Shown here piece by piece: positions 25,745-34,637 of a DNA stretch of 64,000 bases. The DNA is from VXMO01 sp965205915 (GTDB taxonomy: Bacteria; Chloroflexota; Dehalococcoidia; UBA6926), in assembly GCA_965205915.1 (NCBI GenBank), contig OZ242191.1, positions 1,054,001-1,118,000 of the forward strand, read 5' to 3'. The notes under the pieces are model-generated. The model was not told where the DNA came from. It saw only the letters and a list, made by a program, of their open reading frames with translations, and ran no database searches. The position numbers and the translations under genes are program-made. The stretch's first letter is position 1, and the number at the start of each line of letters is the position of its first letter.

Positions 25745-26687
25745 GCCGACGTTGACGACGCTAAGGCGTCGGGTGCTGGGGTGGTATCGGCAACATGGGC
25801 GGGATTTGCCGTGGCGAAAGTCATCGGACCCGTATCACGCGATGGTGGCGGAGTTCATGTTGCAGCAGACGGGGGTGGGGCGCGTGCTGTCGGTTTACGC
25901 GTCGTTTCTGGAGCGGTTCCCTACCCTTGCGGTTCTGGCTGATGCGCCGGTCTCGGACGTGATTCGGGCATGGAGCGGAATGGGTTATAACCGTCGCGCC
26001 ATCAACTTGCAGCGGGCGGCGCGGGTCATCGTGGAGGAACATGGCGGGATTATCCCGCGCGATCCGCGTGTGTTGCAGACGCTACCGGGGATCGGGCGCT
26101 ATACGTCGTCGGCGATTGCTTGTTTTGCGTATCGGCAGCCCGTGCCCGTGATGGATACGAATATCAGGCGCGTGCTGGGCAGGGTGTTGATCGGCCACAA
26201 GGATGTGGGCGCGGACACGGGGTGGGCGCTGGCGGAGGCGGCTGTTCCGCGAGACGGGGGGCGGGCATCGTCGTGGCATCAGGCGCTGATGGACCTGGGC
26301 GCGACGGTGTGCTCGGCACGGCGCCCTCGGTGCGATGAGTGTCCGGTGAATGAGCTGTGCGCGGCGCGGCCGCTTTTCGGCGGGGATGATTCTCCAACGA
26401 TTCGCTATGCGGAGCTTGCTGATTCGACACCGCTGCTTAGAGTTGCAGAGCGTCCTCGCTCGACACAGCAGGGATGGGTCGGGACCACACGGTATTATCG
26501 CGGGCGCATTGTGGAGGTGTTACGGAACCACGCGAACGGGGCTATGGAGTTGGGTGAGTTGGGGCCGCTGGTTCGGGAGGATTACACGCCCACTGAGCAT
26601 GGGGACTGGTTGCGGGGGCTTTTGGGCGGGTTGGAGCGGGATGGGTTGGTGGTGGCGCCGGGTGAGGTGGTGGGGTTGCCGGAGTGA
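25737..26687 (+). CDS. mutY: A/G-specific adenine glycosylase, MutY-like, with winged-helix C-terminus
   Basis: Removes adenine mispaired with 8-oxoguanine or guanine. The catalytic domain shows AEFMLQQTGVGRV (with the catalytic Glu), the helix-hairpin-helix LPGIGRYTSSA, and the catalytic Asp in VMDTNIRRVLGR. The iron-sulfur site has four Cys, in CSARRPRCDECPVNELC. Classical MutY continues with a NUDIX-like domain that reads the 8-oxoG. Here the last 75 residues instead look like a winged helix (RGRIVEVLRNHANGAMELGE, then LGGLERDGLVV). The frame is open upstream to 25395, but ATG 25737 overlaps the previous stop and begins the normal N-terminus. Confidence 0.88.
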   Translation: MDRPTLTTLRRRVLGWYRQHGRDLPWRKSSDPYHAMVAEFMLQQTGVGRVLSVYASFLERFPTLAVLADAPVSDVIRAWSGMGYNRRAINLQRAARVIVEEHGGIIPRDPRVLQTLPGIGRYTSSAIACFAYRQPVPVMDTNIRRVLGRVLIGHKDVGADTGWALAEAAVPRDGGRASSWHQALMDLGATVCSARRPRCDECPVNELCAARPLFGGDDSPTIRYAELADSTPLLRVAERPRSTQQGWVGTTRYYRGRIVEVLRNHANGAMELGELGPLVREDYTPTEHGDWLRGLLGGLERDGLVVAPGEVVGLPE

Positions 26688-26703
26688 GGGGGGGAGTATA
26701 GGC

Positions 26704-27216
26704 ATGAAACGGGACGCAAAGTTTTCCGAGGACAGAAAATACCGCTACGTCTTGGATCGCGAGTGGGATGAGTCAGGCAGCCTCGTAACATTTATCATGC
26801 TGAACCCCTCGAATGCCGACGAGGTAGTCGATGATCGAACGATCAAGAGATGTATTGCTTTTGCTAAGGAATGGGGATGCGGGCGGCTACGAGTAGTCAA
26901 CTTATTTGCTCGGATAGCGACGAAACCCAATGACCTGGCAGCCATGCAGGCAAAAGGCGAGAACATTGTTGGCCTCGATACTGACGACGATATCCGCGCA
27001 GCGGTTGGGGAGGCGGAGTTGGTGGTTTGCGCTTGGGGGAACAATGTCTACCGGGTGGGAAAGGGGCAGTCGCGGGTCCAAGAGGTGTTGGCGATAATCA
27101 GGGAGCAGGGCAAGACGCCGCACACTCTAGGCCACCTGACCAAAGAGAGCCAGCCGCGTCATCCGTTATACCTGAGGGGGGATATTCAGCCGGTACTGTG
27201 GAATTTAGTTCTTTAG
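26704..27216 (+). CDS. DUF1643 protein
   Basis: 170-residue member of DUF1643. Signature segments are VTFIMLNPSNADEVVDDRTI, then RCIAFAKEWGCGRLRVVNLF, and near the end ARIATKPNDLA plus LVVCAWGNN. The fold is a Rossmann-like alpha/beta domain of unknown activity, frequent in prophages and defence regions. ATG 26704 follows mutY by 16 bases; the open frame extends upstream inside mutY and that part is not real. Its stop codon overlaps the start of a copy of the second repeat family (27216-27240). Confidence 0.85.
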   Translation: MKRDAKFSEDRKYRYVLDREWDESGSLVTFIMLNPSNADEVVDDRTIKRCIAFAKEWGCGRLRVVNLFARIATKPNDLAAMQAKGENIVGLDTDDDIRAAVGEAELVVCAWGNNVYRVGKGQSRVQEVLAIIREQGKTPHTLGHLTKESQPRHPLYLRGDIQPVLWNLVL

Positions 27217-27495
27217 ATTCTTCGCTGCGCTCAGAATGACAGTGGGGGGGCTTGTGGCGTTTGAAACGGGGCAGGTTGCAGCACGGCATCAGCACGTCGT
27301 TTGAGGTTGACACGCACCAGGCACTGTGCCATATTCCGCGTACCACCCCAGTGATCGCATCGCTGGGCCGACGTCCCCATAAAGGGGGCGTCTCTTTTTT
27401 TGCGCCTATGATCGAGTTTGGGGGCGGTTGTACACGGCGGGGTTGGATTCCCGCTTTCGCGGGAATGACGTTTGACGTACGGGAAGAGTGTCGCT
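27217..27495. other. repeat-bearing spacer between convergent genes
   Basis: No gene is visible. It holds a copy of the TTCTTCGCTGCGCTCAGAA repeat (27216-27240) and a copy of the hairpin family, ATTCCCGCTTTCGCGGGAAT, near 27447-27466. In between, CCCCATAAAGGGGGCGTCTC followed by TTTTTTT (about 27370-27400) looks like a bidirectional terminator, which fits the convergent DUF1643 and HAM1-like genes. Confidence 0.6.
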
Positions 27496-28149
27496 TCATG
27501 TTTGGGGCGCGCGCAGCACCTCGTAGCCGCCCTCACTGAGCCAGGTTTGGATTTTTGACTTGAGGTTGAGCCAGGGATCGCCGATTTGGGCTAGTTCTTG
27601 TTGGGTTAGCTCGGTGTAGGTTTTGGCTTTTTCGGGGAATCGCCATAGGCTTGCTAGCCAGAATCCCTCGATGCGCGATTGGGATGGCTTGCGCTGGACT
27701 ACGCCCGTTGGGCCGCTGACTTCCCATGTTTGTACGATGCGGTCTGGGTCGGCGATGGTTACTGCTTCTTGCCATGTGGCCAATCGTTGCTCGTCTGTTT
27801 GGAGGTGCTCCATCAGGGATAGCAGGTGCGTGATCCTGTCCTTGTCTGTGGCGTCATCACCGGCGGCGCGGCGGGTTAGGAGACTGTCCCAGTTGGGGCC
27901 GAGCGCGGGGATATCGATGCCGCCGTCGGAGGCGATCGCCAGACACCCGCCTATTCGCGCCCATGCGAGGGCTTTGGAATCGGCGATTTCGCGGTGGGTG
28001 TGGCCTGATTCTTCCGGCGGTTCATGCGGCGGCAATGTATCGACGGTTATGAGTTGGAATGGCCAGCCGGTCAGGCAGTCGCGGAGGCGGTGGATCTTGG
28101 CAGGATTCGTCGACGCCAGCAGGATGCTCGGCGGGGTTTCGCGCGTCAT
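27496..28149 (-). CDS. HAM1-like non-canonical purine NTP pyrophosphatase family protein
   Basis: The start MTRETPPSILLASTNPAKIH has the T-x-N-x-x-K phosphate-binding pattern of the Ham1/RdgB (ITPase) family, which hydrolyses dITP and XTP to protect DNA. A second family segment is ASDGGIDIPALGP near residue 82 (usually DDSGLxVxALGG). The rest is diverged and, at 217 residues, a little longer than RdgB, so substrate could differ. The ATG at 28149 overlaps the stop of the upstream membrane-protein gene (ATGA). The frame continues upstream to 28761 but that part is antiparallel noise. Confidence 0.7.
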   Translation of the reverse strand: MTRETPPSILLASTNPAKIHRLRDCLTGWPFQLITVDTLPPHEPPEESGHTHREIADSKALAWARIGGCLAIASDGGIDIPALGPNWDSLLTRRAAGDDATDKDRITHLLSLMEHLQTDEQRLATWQEAVTIADPDRIVQTWEVSGPTGVVQRKPSQSRIEGFWLASLWRFPEKAKTYTELTQQELAQIGDPWLNLKSKIQTWLSEGGYEVLRAPQT

Positions 28150-28847
28150 GGGTAGTAGTAGTTTGGCTCTTCCTGTTGTTCCGCCTGTTCGCGTTCGCGT
28201 TCGCGTCGCAGGCCAAGCCATAGGCCGGCGGCGATGGCTGCGCCCGCAAGCAGCGGCGTCCACTCGAGGACGCCCAGTGGGAGTCCACTGTATCTCAGGC
28301 CGAAGAGCATGAGCGCCGCGCCGATGATTACGGCGCTGAGGGTCATGAGTCGCCGTTCCCAGCTGAGGAAGATGATGCCGATGGCGATGGCAGGCACTAG
28401 AGAGCCGACGAAGATCTGGAAGCGATTCCATCCGCTGAGGGTGAGACCCTCGCCGCCCGGCTCGACGTGGCCGGAGACCAGGAACCAGAACAGCGCGCCG
28501 ATGCCAAAGCCGATTCCCGCGCCGACGACGAACACTGATGCGCGGTAGAAGAACGAGCCGAGCACGAGGAGGATGATCGCGGAGCCGCCCGCGGTCGTCA
28601 GGAGAGCGGTGCCTTCCAGCGCGAGAAGGTCCGGGCCAGCGATGACAACGACCGCGCCACCGGATACGCCCGCCGCGACTGCAACGACGAGCCGATAGGC
28701 GTAGTAGCCAAGCAGACAGAGGGCGAGGCCAAGCAGGGCGAATGGCCAGGCAATCCACCACGCCAGGTTTTCCGGCATATAGGCGAGGATGAGTTCATCG
28801 AGTAGGGAGGCGCCGGTGGCGACCTCGGGGCCTGCGGCTTCAGGCAT
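28146..28847 (-). CDS. polytopic membrane protein (DUF4203-like)
   Basis: 233 residues with about seven hydrophobic segments between residues 30 and 215, Gly/Ala-rich (for example FVVGAGIGFGIGALFWFLV), ending in a charged tail REREREQAEQQEEPNYYYP. The arrangement resembles DUF4203/TMEM198-type proteins, whose function in bacteria is unknown. It is the middle gene of a leftward operon: it starts six bases after uvrA ends and overlaps the next gene by ATGA. The coupling to DNA repair and nucleotide sanitation genes may be incidental. Confidence 0.72.
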   Translation of the reverse strand: MPEAAGPEVATGASLLDELILAYMPENLAWWIAWPFALLGLALCLLGYYAYRLVVAVAAGVSGGAVVVIAGPDLLALEGTALLTTAGGSAIILLVLGSFFYRASVFVVGAGIGFGIGALFWFLVSGHVEPGGEGLTLSGWNRFQIFVGSLVPAIAIGIIFLSWERRLMTLSAVIIGAALMLFGLRYSGLPLGVLEWTPLLAGAAIAAGLWLGLRREREREQAEQQEEPNYYYP

Positions 28848-28853
28848 GGGGGG

Positions 28854-31800
28854 CTAGGTGGCGCCTGCGGGGGCGCGGGTTGGTTGGCGGCGGGGGGAGC
28901 GGGCTATGCCCTTGCCCGCGGGCTTTTTGTCGTTGTTGGCGGGTTCGTCGGGTGTTTGGGTAGTGTCGTCGGCTGTCGAGCCGTTGGCGGGCTTTTCGGA
29001 CACTTCGGCAGGGTCTTTGGCAGTGGCGGTGTTGGTCTTGCCGTTTCGGCGGGGGGAGCGGGTGGGTTTGCGATCGTTGGCGCCAGTCTTTGATGGCGGC
29101 TCGGGAGTGTCGGCGCCAGTGTTTGTCGGCGGTTTGGTAATGCCGAGGGCGTTGCGGAGATAGTCGCCTGTGTGGCTGTCGACGGCGAGGGCGATTTCTT
29201 CCGGCGTGCCCTCTGCGACGAGTTCGCCGCCACGTTCGCCGGGGCCGGGGCCCAGATCGACGATCCAATCGGCGTTCTTGATCATGTCGATGTGGTGTTC
29301 GATCAGAAGGACGGAGTTGCCGCCGTCGACGAGGCGATGCAGCACGGTAAGCAGCATTTCGGCGTCGGAGAAGGCCAGGCCGGTGGTCGGCTCATCGAGG
29401 ATGTAGAGGGTCTTGCCGGTGGCGCGCTTTGAGAGTTCGGCTGCCAGTTTGACGCGCTGAGCCTCACCGCCGGAGAGGGTGGTGGCGGGCTGGCCGAGTC
29501 GCATGTAGCCGAGTCCTACATCCTGCATGGTCTTGAACTTGTTGGCGATGCGGGGGATGGATTCAAAGACATCGACGGCCTGATCGAGGGTCAGATTAAG
29601 AACCTCGCCGATGCTGAGGCCCTTGAACATGATTTCAAGCGCCTCGCGGTTGTATCGCGCGCCCTTGCAGGTATCGCAGGGCACAGTGACATCGGGCAGG
29701 AATTGCATCTCGATTAGCTGGTAGCCGGCGCCCTTGCAGGCTTCACAGCGGCCACCCTTGACGTTGAATGAGAAGCGGCCGGAGGCGTAGCCGCGCACAC
29801 GGGACTCGGGCATACTCGCGAACAACTCCCGGATGGGGGTGAACGCGCCGGTGTAGGTGGCGGGATTGGAACGCGGGGTGCGGCCGATGGGGGATTGATC
29901 GATGTTTACGACCTTGTCGATGAGGTCCAGGCCATCCACGCCATCGGACGCGCCGGGGAGGTCCTTGGCCCTGTAGAGCGTTTGCGCGAGCTTCTTGAAG
30001 AGGACTTCATAGACGAGGGTGGATTTGCCGGAGCCGGAGACGCCGGTGACGCAGGTCAACAAGCCGAGCGGGATGCGTACATCAAGGTCATGGAGGTTGT
30101 TGGCGCGCGCGTTGCGGACAACGAGTTCGCGGCCCTCTTGCGGCTGACGGCGCACGTCTCTCATGGGGATCTTGCGGCGGCCACTCAGGTACGCGCCCGT
30201 AATCGATTCTTCAGACGCAGTAACGTCATCCAGCGTGCCGCTGACGACGACCCAACCGCCGTGCTCGCCTGCTCCCGGGCCCATGTCAATGACGTGGTCG
30301 GAGGCGCGCATGACGGCCTCATCGTGCTCCACGACGATTACGGTGTTGCCGAGATCGCGGAGGCCCTTGAGGGTTTCGATGAGGCGGGCGTTGTCGACGG
30401 GGTGGAGGCCGATGGACGGCTCATCGCAGATATAGACGACGCCCATGAGGCCGCTGCCGATCTGGGTGGCGAGGCGAATGCGCTGTCCTTCGCCGCCGGA
30501 GAGGGTACCGGCTGTTCGGTCAAGGGTGAGATATTCGAGGCCGACGTTTACGAGGAACTCAAGTCGCGCCGAGATCTCCTTGAGGATCTGGCGGGCGATG
30601 GTGGATTCGCGGGTGCTTAGGGGGCCTTTGTCCGTGTCTGCGAGGCGCAGCACCCATTCGAGGGCGCGGTCGATGCTCTGGACTGTCGCTTCGACGATGG
30701 TCTTTTCGTCGACGCGGACGGCGAGTGCCTCCGGTCGCAGGCGCTTGCCCTCGCAGGTGGCGCAGGGGCGACGAGCCATGAATCGCTCGATCTCCTGACG
30801 CTGGTTATCGGATTCAGTCTCTCGGTGGCGGCGCTCAAGGTTGGGGATGACGCCCTCGAATTTTGTGCCGTATCGGACGACGCGGCCGCTGCGCGTGCGA
30901 TGTCGCACCTGTATCTTCTCGGTGGCCATGCCCTTGTTGGGGCCGTAGAGGAGGAATTGCATCTGTTCCGGTGAGAAGTCGCGGACTGGGGTGTCCATGT
31001 CGCCATCGACCATGCTCGTGGCGGAGCGGAGCATGGATGTGTACCAACCGGCCATGACGCCGGCGCGCGCCCACGGGAGGACTGCGCCTTCGTCGAAGGT
31101 GAGGTCCTTGTTGGGGATGACGAGATCGGGATCGACAACAAGCTTGTAGCCGATGCCGGTGCAGTCGGGACATGCGCCGTGCGGGCTGTTGAAGGAGAAG
31201 GTGCGGGGAGCGATTTCGCCCAGGGAGATACCGCATTGGACGCAGGCGAATTGCTCGCTGAATAGCGCCTCTTCGCCGGTGTCCGCGTCCAGGGTCTGAA
31301 CGACGCCTGCGCCGAGGCGGAGGGAGGTTTCCACCGAGTCTGTGACCCTGCTGCGGAGTTCGCCACGTTCCTCGGGGATTACGAGGCGGTCGACGACGAC
31401 CTCGATGGTGTGCCATTGCTGCTTGTTGAGGCGGATGTCTTCCGAAAGGTCGCGGATTTCGCCGTTGATACGGGCACGAACAAAGCCGCCGCGGCGGGTT
31501 TCATCCAATAGGCCGTAGTGCTCGCCCTTCTTGCGGCGGATGAGTGGCGCGAGCAGCATGACGCGCTTGCCGGGTTCGGATTCGAGGATGGCATCGACGA
31601 TCTGCTGGACGGTTTGGCTCTCGATAGGGCGTCCGCACTTGTAGCAGGATGGGTGGCCGATGCGCGCATAGAGGAGACGCAGGTAGTCGTAGATTTCGGT
31701 GACGGTACCGACGGTGGAGCGGGGGTTGTGTGAGACGCCCTTTTGGTCGATGGAGATGGCGGGAGACAGGCCTTCGATGTAGTCGACATCCGGCTTTTCC

Positions 31801-32009
31801 ATGAGGCCGAGGAATTGGCGGGCGTAGGCGGAGAGTGACTCAACGTAGCGGCGCTGACCCTCGGCATAGATGGTGTCAAAGGCGAGGGAACTCTTGCCGG
31901 AGCCGGAGACGCCGGTGATGACGACGAGTTTGTCGCGAGGGATGGTCACGTCAACGTTCTTGAGGCTGTGCTCCCGCGCGCCTTTGACGTGAATGACTGA
32001 TGTGGACAT
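28854..32009 (-). CDS. uvrA: excinuclease ABC subunit A
   Basis: Damage-recognition ATPase of nucleotide excision repair. Two ABC modules are present: Walker A GVSGSGKSSLAF near residue 33 and GVSGSGKSTLVY in the second half. The signatures are LSGGEGQRIRLATQ and LSGGEAQRVKLAAEL. Zinc-finger cysteines appear as CVQCG with GACPDCTGIG, and CEACKGAGY with CDTCKGARY. At 1051 residues it is about 90 longer than usual because of a Pro/Thr/Lys/Arg-rich disordered C-terminal tail. ATG 32009 has AGGGAG about 13 bases upstream, and a good promoter lies at 32045-32073. Confidence 0.97.
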   Translation of the reverse strand: MSTSVIHVKGAREHSLKNVDVTIPRDKLVVITGVSGSGKSSLAFDTIYAEGQRRYVESLSAYARQFLGLMEKPDVDYIEGLSPAISIDQKGVSHNPRSTVGTVTEIYDYLRLLYARIGHPSCYKCGRPIESQTVQQIVDAILESEPGKRVMLLAPLIRRKKGEHYGLLDETRRGGFVRARINGEIRDLSEDIRLNKQQWHTIEVVVDRLVIPEERGELRSRVTDSVETSLRLGAGVVQTLDADTGEEALFSEQFACVQCGISLGEIAPRTFSFNSPHGACPDCTGIGYKLVVDPDLVIPNKDLTFDEGAVLPWARAGVMAGWYTSMLRSATSMVDGDMDTPVRDFSPEQMQFLLYGPNKGMATEKIQVRHRTRSGRVVRYGTKFEGVIPNLERRHRETESDNQRQEIERFMARRPCATCEGKRLRPEALAVRVDEKTIVEATVQSIDRALEWVLRLADTDKGPLSTRESTIARQILKEISARLEFLVNVGLEYLTLDRTAGTLSGGEGQRIRLATQIGSGLMGVVYICDEPSIGLHPVDNARLIETLKGLRDLGNTVIVVEHDEAVMRASDHVIDMGPGAGEHGGWVVVSGTLDDVTASEESITGAYLSGRRKIPMRDVRRQPQEGRELVVRNARANNLHDLDVRIPLGLLTCVTGVSGSGKSTLVYEVLFKKLAQTLYRAKDLPGASDGVDGLDLIDKVVNIDQSPIGRTPRSNPATYTGAFTPIRELFASMPESRVRGYASGRFSFNVKGGRCEACKGAGYQLIEMQFLPDVTVPCDTCKGARYNREALEIMFKGLSIGEVLNLTLDQAVDVFESIPRIANKFKTMQDVGLGYMRLGQPATTLSGGEAQRVKLAAELSKRATGKTLYILDEPTTGLAFSDAEMLLTVLHRLVDGGNSVLLIEHHIDMIKNADWIVDLGPGPGERGGELVAEGTPEEIALAVDSHTGDYLRNALGITKPPTNTGADTPEPPSKTGANDRKPTRSPRRNGKTNTATAKDPAEVSEKPANGSTADDTTQTPDEPANNDKKPAGKGIARSPRRQPTRAPAGAT

Positions 32010-32044
32010 GAACTGCCTGATTCTCCCTACATCCCGCTTGATTC

Positions 32045-32073
32045 AGTGTAGGCGCGGCGGGTGGGAGTCACAA
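32045..32073 (-). promoter_or_regulatory. sigma-70-type promoter of the uvrA operon
   Basis: On the minus strand, TTGTGA (32073-32068) and TACACT (32050-32045) are separated by exactly 17 bases, 36 bases upstream of the uvrA ATG. No SOS-box palindrome that I recognise overlaps it. Confidence 0.5.
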
Positions 32074-32157
32074 GCGGGGGGGGGCTTAGCATAGGCGCTA
32101 GATTGCATCGGTAGCTTGGCCGCCACATCCCACAAGGTATTGGCCTACAATAGATGC

Positions 32158-32520
32158 ATGAGCATGTTCAGGGTTGATATCAGCGTTTCAGGCGGGCCGG
32201 ATAGTGAGGCTCAGACTGTGGGAGCACTCGTCGATACCGGCACGATGCACACCGTGCTGCCGGGCAAACTGCTTCGGGACATTGGCATCAGCCCCACGCT
32301 GACGACGGAGTTTGAGCTGGCGGACGGCAGTGTCGTTGAGTTCGAGGTGGGAACTGCGCTTGTGGCGATAAACGGGTACGACGCTGTTACACCGGTCGCG
32401 TTTGGCCCCGACGACGCTGAGCCGCTACTCGGCGCAGTTGCGCTGGAACTCATGGAATTGCTTGTCGACCCGAAGAACCGCAGACTCATCCCAACGGGTC
32501 GTGGACGCCGGCATCTGTAG
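32158..32520 (+). CDS. clan AA retropepsin-like aspartic protease, first of a tandem pair
   Basis: 120-residue single-domain aspartic protease. The active-site motif is LVDTGTMHTVLP near residue 25, preceded by the strand MSMFRVDISVSG. The second conserved segment PLLGAVALELMELLVDPKN corresponds to the hydrophobic Leu-Leu-Gly turn of TIGR03698-type proteases. There is no signal peptide, so a dimeric cytoplasmic protease is expected. ATG 32158 is chosen; the frame opens at 32116. A paralogue begins 22 bases after its stop. Confidence 0.85.
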   Translation: MSMFRVDISVSGGPDSEAQTVGALVDTGTMHTVLPGKLLRDIGISPTLTTEFELADGSVVEFEVGTALVAINGYDAVTPVAFGPDDAEPLLGAVALELMELLVDPKNRRLIPTGRGRRHL

Positions 32521-32542
32521 GTGAGGAATGTAGGGTGACGGT

Positions 32543-32899
32543 ATGGGACTTTTTGGCGTAGATATTCGGGTGGCCAATCCTGACGGCACCCAGGCGCGAA
32601 CTGTGGACGCGCTTGTGGATACGGGGGCGTTGTACACGACTGTTCCCAGCTCCATGCTTAGGGAAATCGGCGTCGAACCCAAAGAATCCAGGGCCTTCGA
32701 GCTTGCGGATGGGTCAACAGTGGAGTATGAGGTGGGATCGGCAATTGTCTCAATCAACGGGCGTCAGGCCCTGACACCGGTTGCCTTTGGCCCGGACGAC
32801 ACGGAGCCCTTGCTTGGCGCAATGGCAATGCAACAGATGGAGCTTGCCATTGACATGTCCCGCGAAATGCTCGTCAATGGGCGTAGGCTACGAATGTAG
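32543..32899 (+). CDS. clan AA retropepsin-like aspartic protease, second of the pair
   Basis: 118 residues, clearly paralogous to the gene directly upstream: FGVDIRVANPDG, LVDTGALYTTVPSSMLREIG, then FELADGSTVEYEVGSA and PVAFGPDDTEPLLGA align along the whole length. Both copies keep the active-site DTG. The two may form a heterodimer, as each subunit supplies only one Asp. Substrates are unknown. The next gene downstream is convergent. Confidence 0.85.
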   Translation: MGLFGVDIRVANPDGTQARTVDALVDTGALYTTVPSSMLREIGVEPKESRAFELADGSTVEYEVGSAIVSINGRQALTPVAFGPDDTEPLLGAMAMQQMELAIDMSREMLVNGRRLRM

Positions 32900-32931
32900 C
32901 GATTTCGCTCCCGGGTATTCGACTCCTTGCC

Positions 32932-33474
32932 TTAATCCGCTCGCGTTAGCCATTTCCATCCGTCTACTACGACGTCGATGGCGCGGTAGTTGTCCAGCCA
33001 TTTTGAGCCGTGCAGGACGTATTCCTGTGCTTCTTTTAGGGCTGTTAGGGGGATGAGCCATAGGAGTGAGCGACGCCAGGTGAGTTCGTATGTTGGCGTG
33101 AACCTTAGTGTTGCAGCTACGAAGACGAACCAGAACTCGAAGACGTTGGGGAAGAAGAGCAGCACCCATCGGTTTCCGATGAGTTCGAATGTTAGGACGC
33201 CGACGATGCGGAAGGTGAATAGTGAGGCGGCTATGGTGCGCGGGGGGCCGCTCCATCGCAGGGCGACCCACAAGAACGTGAGCATGTAGGCGAGATCGAG
33301 CCACTTGTCGAGGGCCTGATAGTTTCGGACGCCGCCCAGATCGAGCAGGTTCATCATGAACAGGTCTGAGAAGTCGATGAGTATGGCGGCGATGGCGCCG
33401 GCGAACGCCCATCGGAGGACGAGGAGCGCGCCCGCGATGCGAACGGCGGAGATGATGAGTTCTTCGGCGGTCAT
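32932..33474 (-). CDS. polytopic membrane protein of unknown function
   Basis: 180 residues with four or five hydrophobic segments (about 7-38, 62-72, 82-100, 103-123, 132-148). Aromatic-rich stretches such as FPNVFEFWFVFVAATLRF occur. Not recognised. It ends with a Trp-rich soluble tail. It lies between the retropepsin pair and the quinone reductase gene and is transcribed leftward; the 134-base gap to the reductase contains no clear element. Confidence 0.6.
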   Translation of the reverse strand: MTAEELIISAVRIAGALLVLRWAFAGAIAAILIDFSDLFMMNLLDLGGVRNYQALDKWLDLAYMLTFLWVALRWSGPPRTIAASLFTFRIVGVLTFELIGNRWVLLFFPNVFEFWFVFVAATLRFTPTYELTWRRSLLWLIPLTALKEAQEYVLHGSKWLDNYRAIDVVVDGWKWLTRAD

Positions 33475-33608
33475 GAGTTAGAGGGTACGCGACGGGCTCA
33501 TGAGGCGCATGAGCGGCGTCCCCCAATAAAGGACGCCCCACCACCCTACCCTCGCCTTCGCGTAGGTCACGGGTGAAAGAGGGAGAGAGGATTCTTGTAG
33601 GAGGACGG

Positions 33609-34577
33609 CTAGGGGATGAGGAGGAGTTTGCCGGTGGTTTGGCGGGATTCGAGGCGGCGGTGGGCTTCGGCGGCGTCCTGTAGCGGAAATCGCTCCGAGA
33701 TGCGGAGGGAGAGTTTGCCGTTGGCGATCCAGCCCAGAACATCGCTCGCGCGCCATTCGAGGTCTTCCCTGGTGACGGTGTAGTTGAAGAGGGAGGGTCT
33801 CGTCAGGTAGAGGGACTTGGCGTTGAGGGCGAGCGGAGCGATCGGCGGCACGACGCCGCTGGATTGGCCGTACATGACGAGGTAGCCGCGCAGGGCAAGG
33901 CTGGCCATCGAGCCCTCGTATGTCGTTGCGCCAACGGAGTCGTAGGCCACCTGGCAGCCCGCGCCGTCGGTGATGCGCATGACGGCTTCGTGGAAATCGT
34001 CCTGGGTGTAGAGGACGACGTGGTCTGCGCCGGCGTCTCGCGCAAGCTCCGCCTTTTCCTCCGTCGAGACGGTGGTGATGACCATCGCGCCGCGCATCTT
34101 GGCCATCTGGATGAGGAGCAGGCCGACGCCGCCCGCGCCCGCGTGGACAAGAGCCGTATCGTCGGGGCCGAGGGGATATGTGGAATGTGAGAGGTAGTGG
34201 GCGGTCATGCCCTGGAGCATGGCGGCCGCGCCCTGCTCTGCCGTGATGCCGTTCGGCAGCGTGATGAGGCGATCTGCCGGAACGACGACGCGCTCGGCGT
34301 AGGATTGGGACGCGCCGGTATAGGCGACGATATCGCCAACGGCGGGACTAGTGACGTCCGGCCCAACCTCCACGACGGTTCCCGCGCCCTCGCCGCCGAG
34401 GATGGCGGGGAGTTGGCCGGTGCCGTAGAGGCCGGTGCGGCCATAGACGTCCATGTAGTTGATGCCGGATGCGGCGAGCTGGACGACGGCCTCGCCGGGG
34501 CCGGGGGTGGGATCGGCGACGTCCGCGTAGGTGAGAACCTCGGGGCCGCCGTATTGGGTGATCTGGACTGCTTTCAT
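33609..34577 (-). CDS. NADPH:quinone reductase, zinc-less alcohol dehydrogenase family
   Basis: Medium-chain dehydrogenase/reductase that reduces quinones or enones with NADPH. The GroES-like N-terminal domain starts MKAVQITQYGGPEVLTY and includes ASGINYMDVYGRTGLYG. The Rossmann motif HAGAGGVGLLLIQMAK is near residue 140. The structural and catalytic zinc ligands of alcohol dehydrogenases are absent, as in quinone oxidoreductases. ATG 34577 is preferred over the upstream 34622. The 5' 185 or so bases of this gene and its leader are duplicated at 37.7-37.9 kb. Confidence 0.92.
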   Translation of the reverse strand: MKAVQITQYGGPEVLTYADVADPTPGPGEAVVQLAASGINYMDVYGRTGLYGTGQLPAILGGEGAGTVVEVGPDVTSPAVGDIVAYTGASQSYAERVVVPADRLITLPNGITAEQGAAAMLQGMTAHYLSHSTYPLGPDDTALVHAGAGGVGLLLIQMAKMRGAMVITTVSTEEKAELARDAGADHVVLYTQDDFHEAVMRITDGAGCQVAYDSVGATTYEGSMASLALRGYLVMYGQSSGVVPPIAPLALNAKSLYLTRPSLFNYTVTREDLEWRASDVLGWIANGKLSLRISERFPLQDAAEAHRRLESRQTTGKLLLIP

Positions 34578-34637
34578 GGGGTTGGTGCTCCTTGTGGTTG
34601 GGTTAGACGGTAAGCATCGCATAATTGGGGGTGGGGG

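Noticed and set aside
28150..28761. Upstream extension of the HAM1-like frame
   Set aside because: This stretch is the membrane-protein gene in another frame; ATG 28149 begins the family N-terminus and overlaps the previous stop in the usual ATGA way.
29895..30620. 241-codon open frame on the plus strand
   Set aside because: It is antisense to uvrA, follows its codon positions, and resembles no family; GC-rich genes commonly give such mirror frames.
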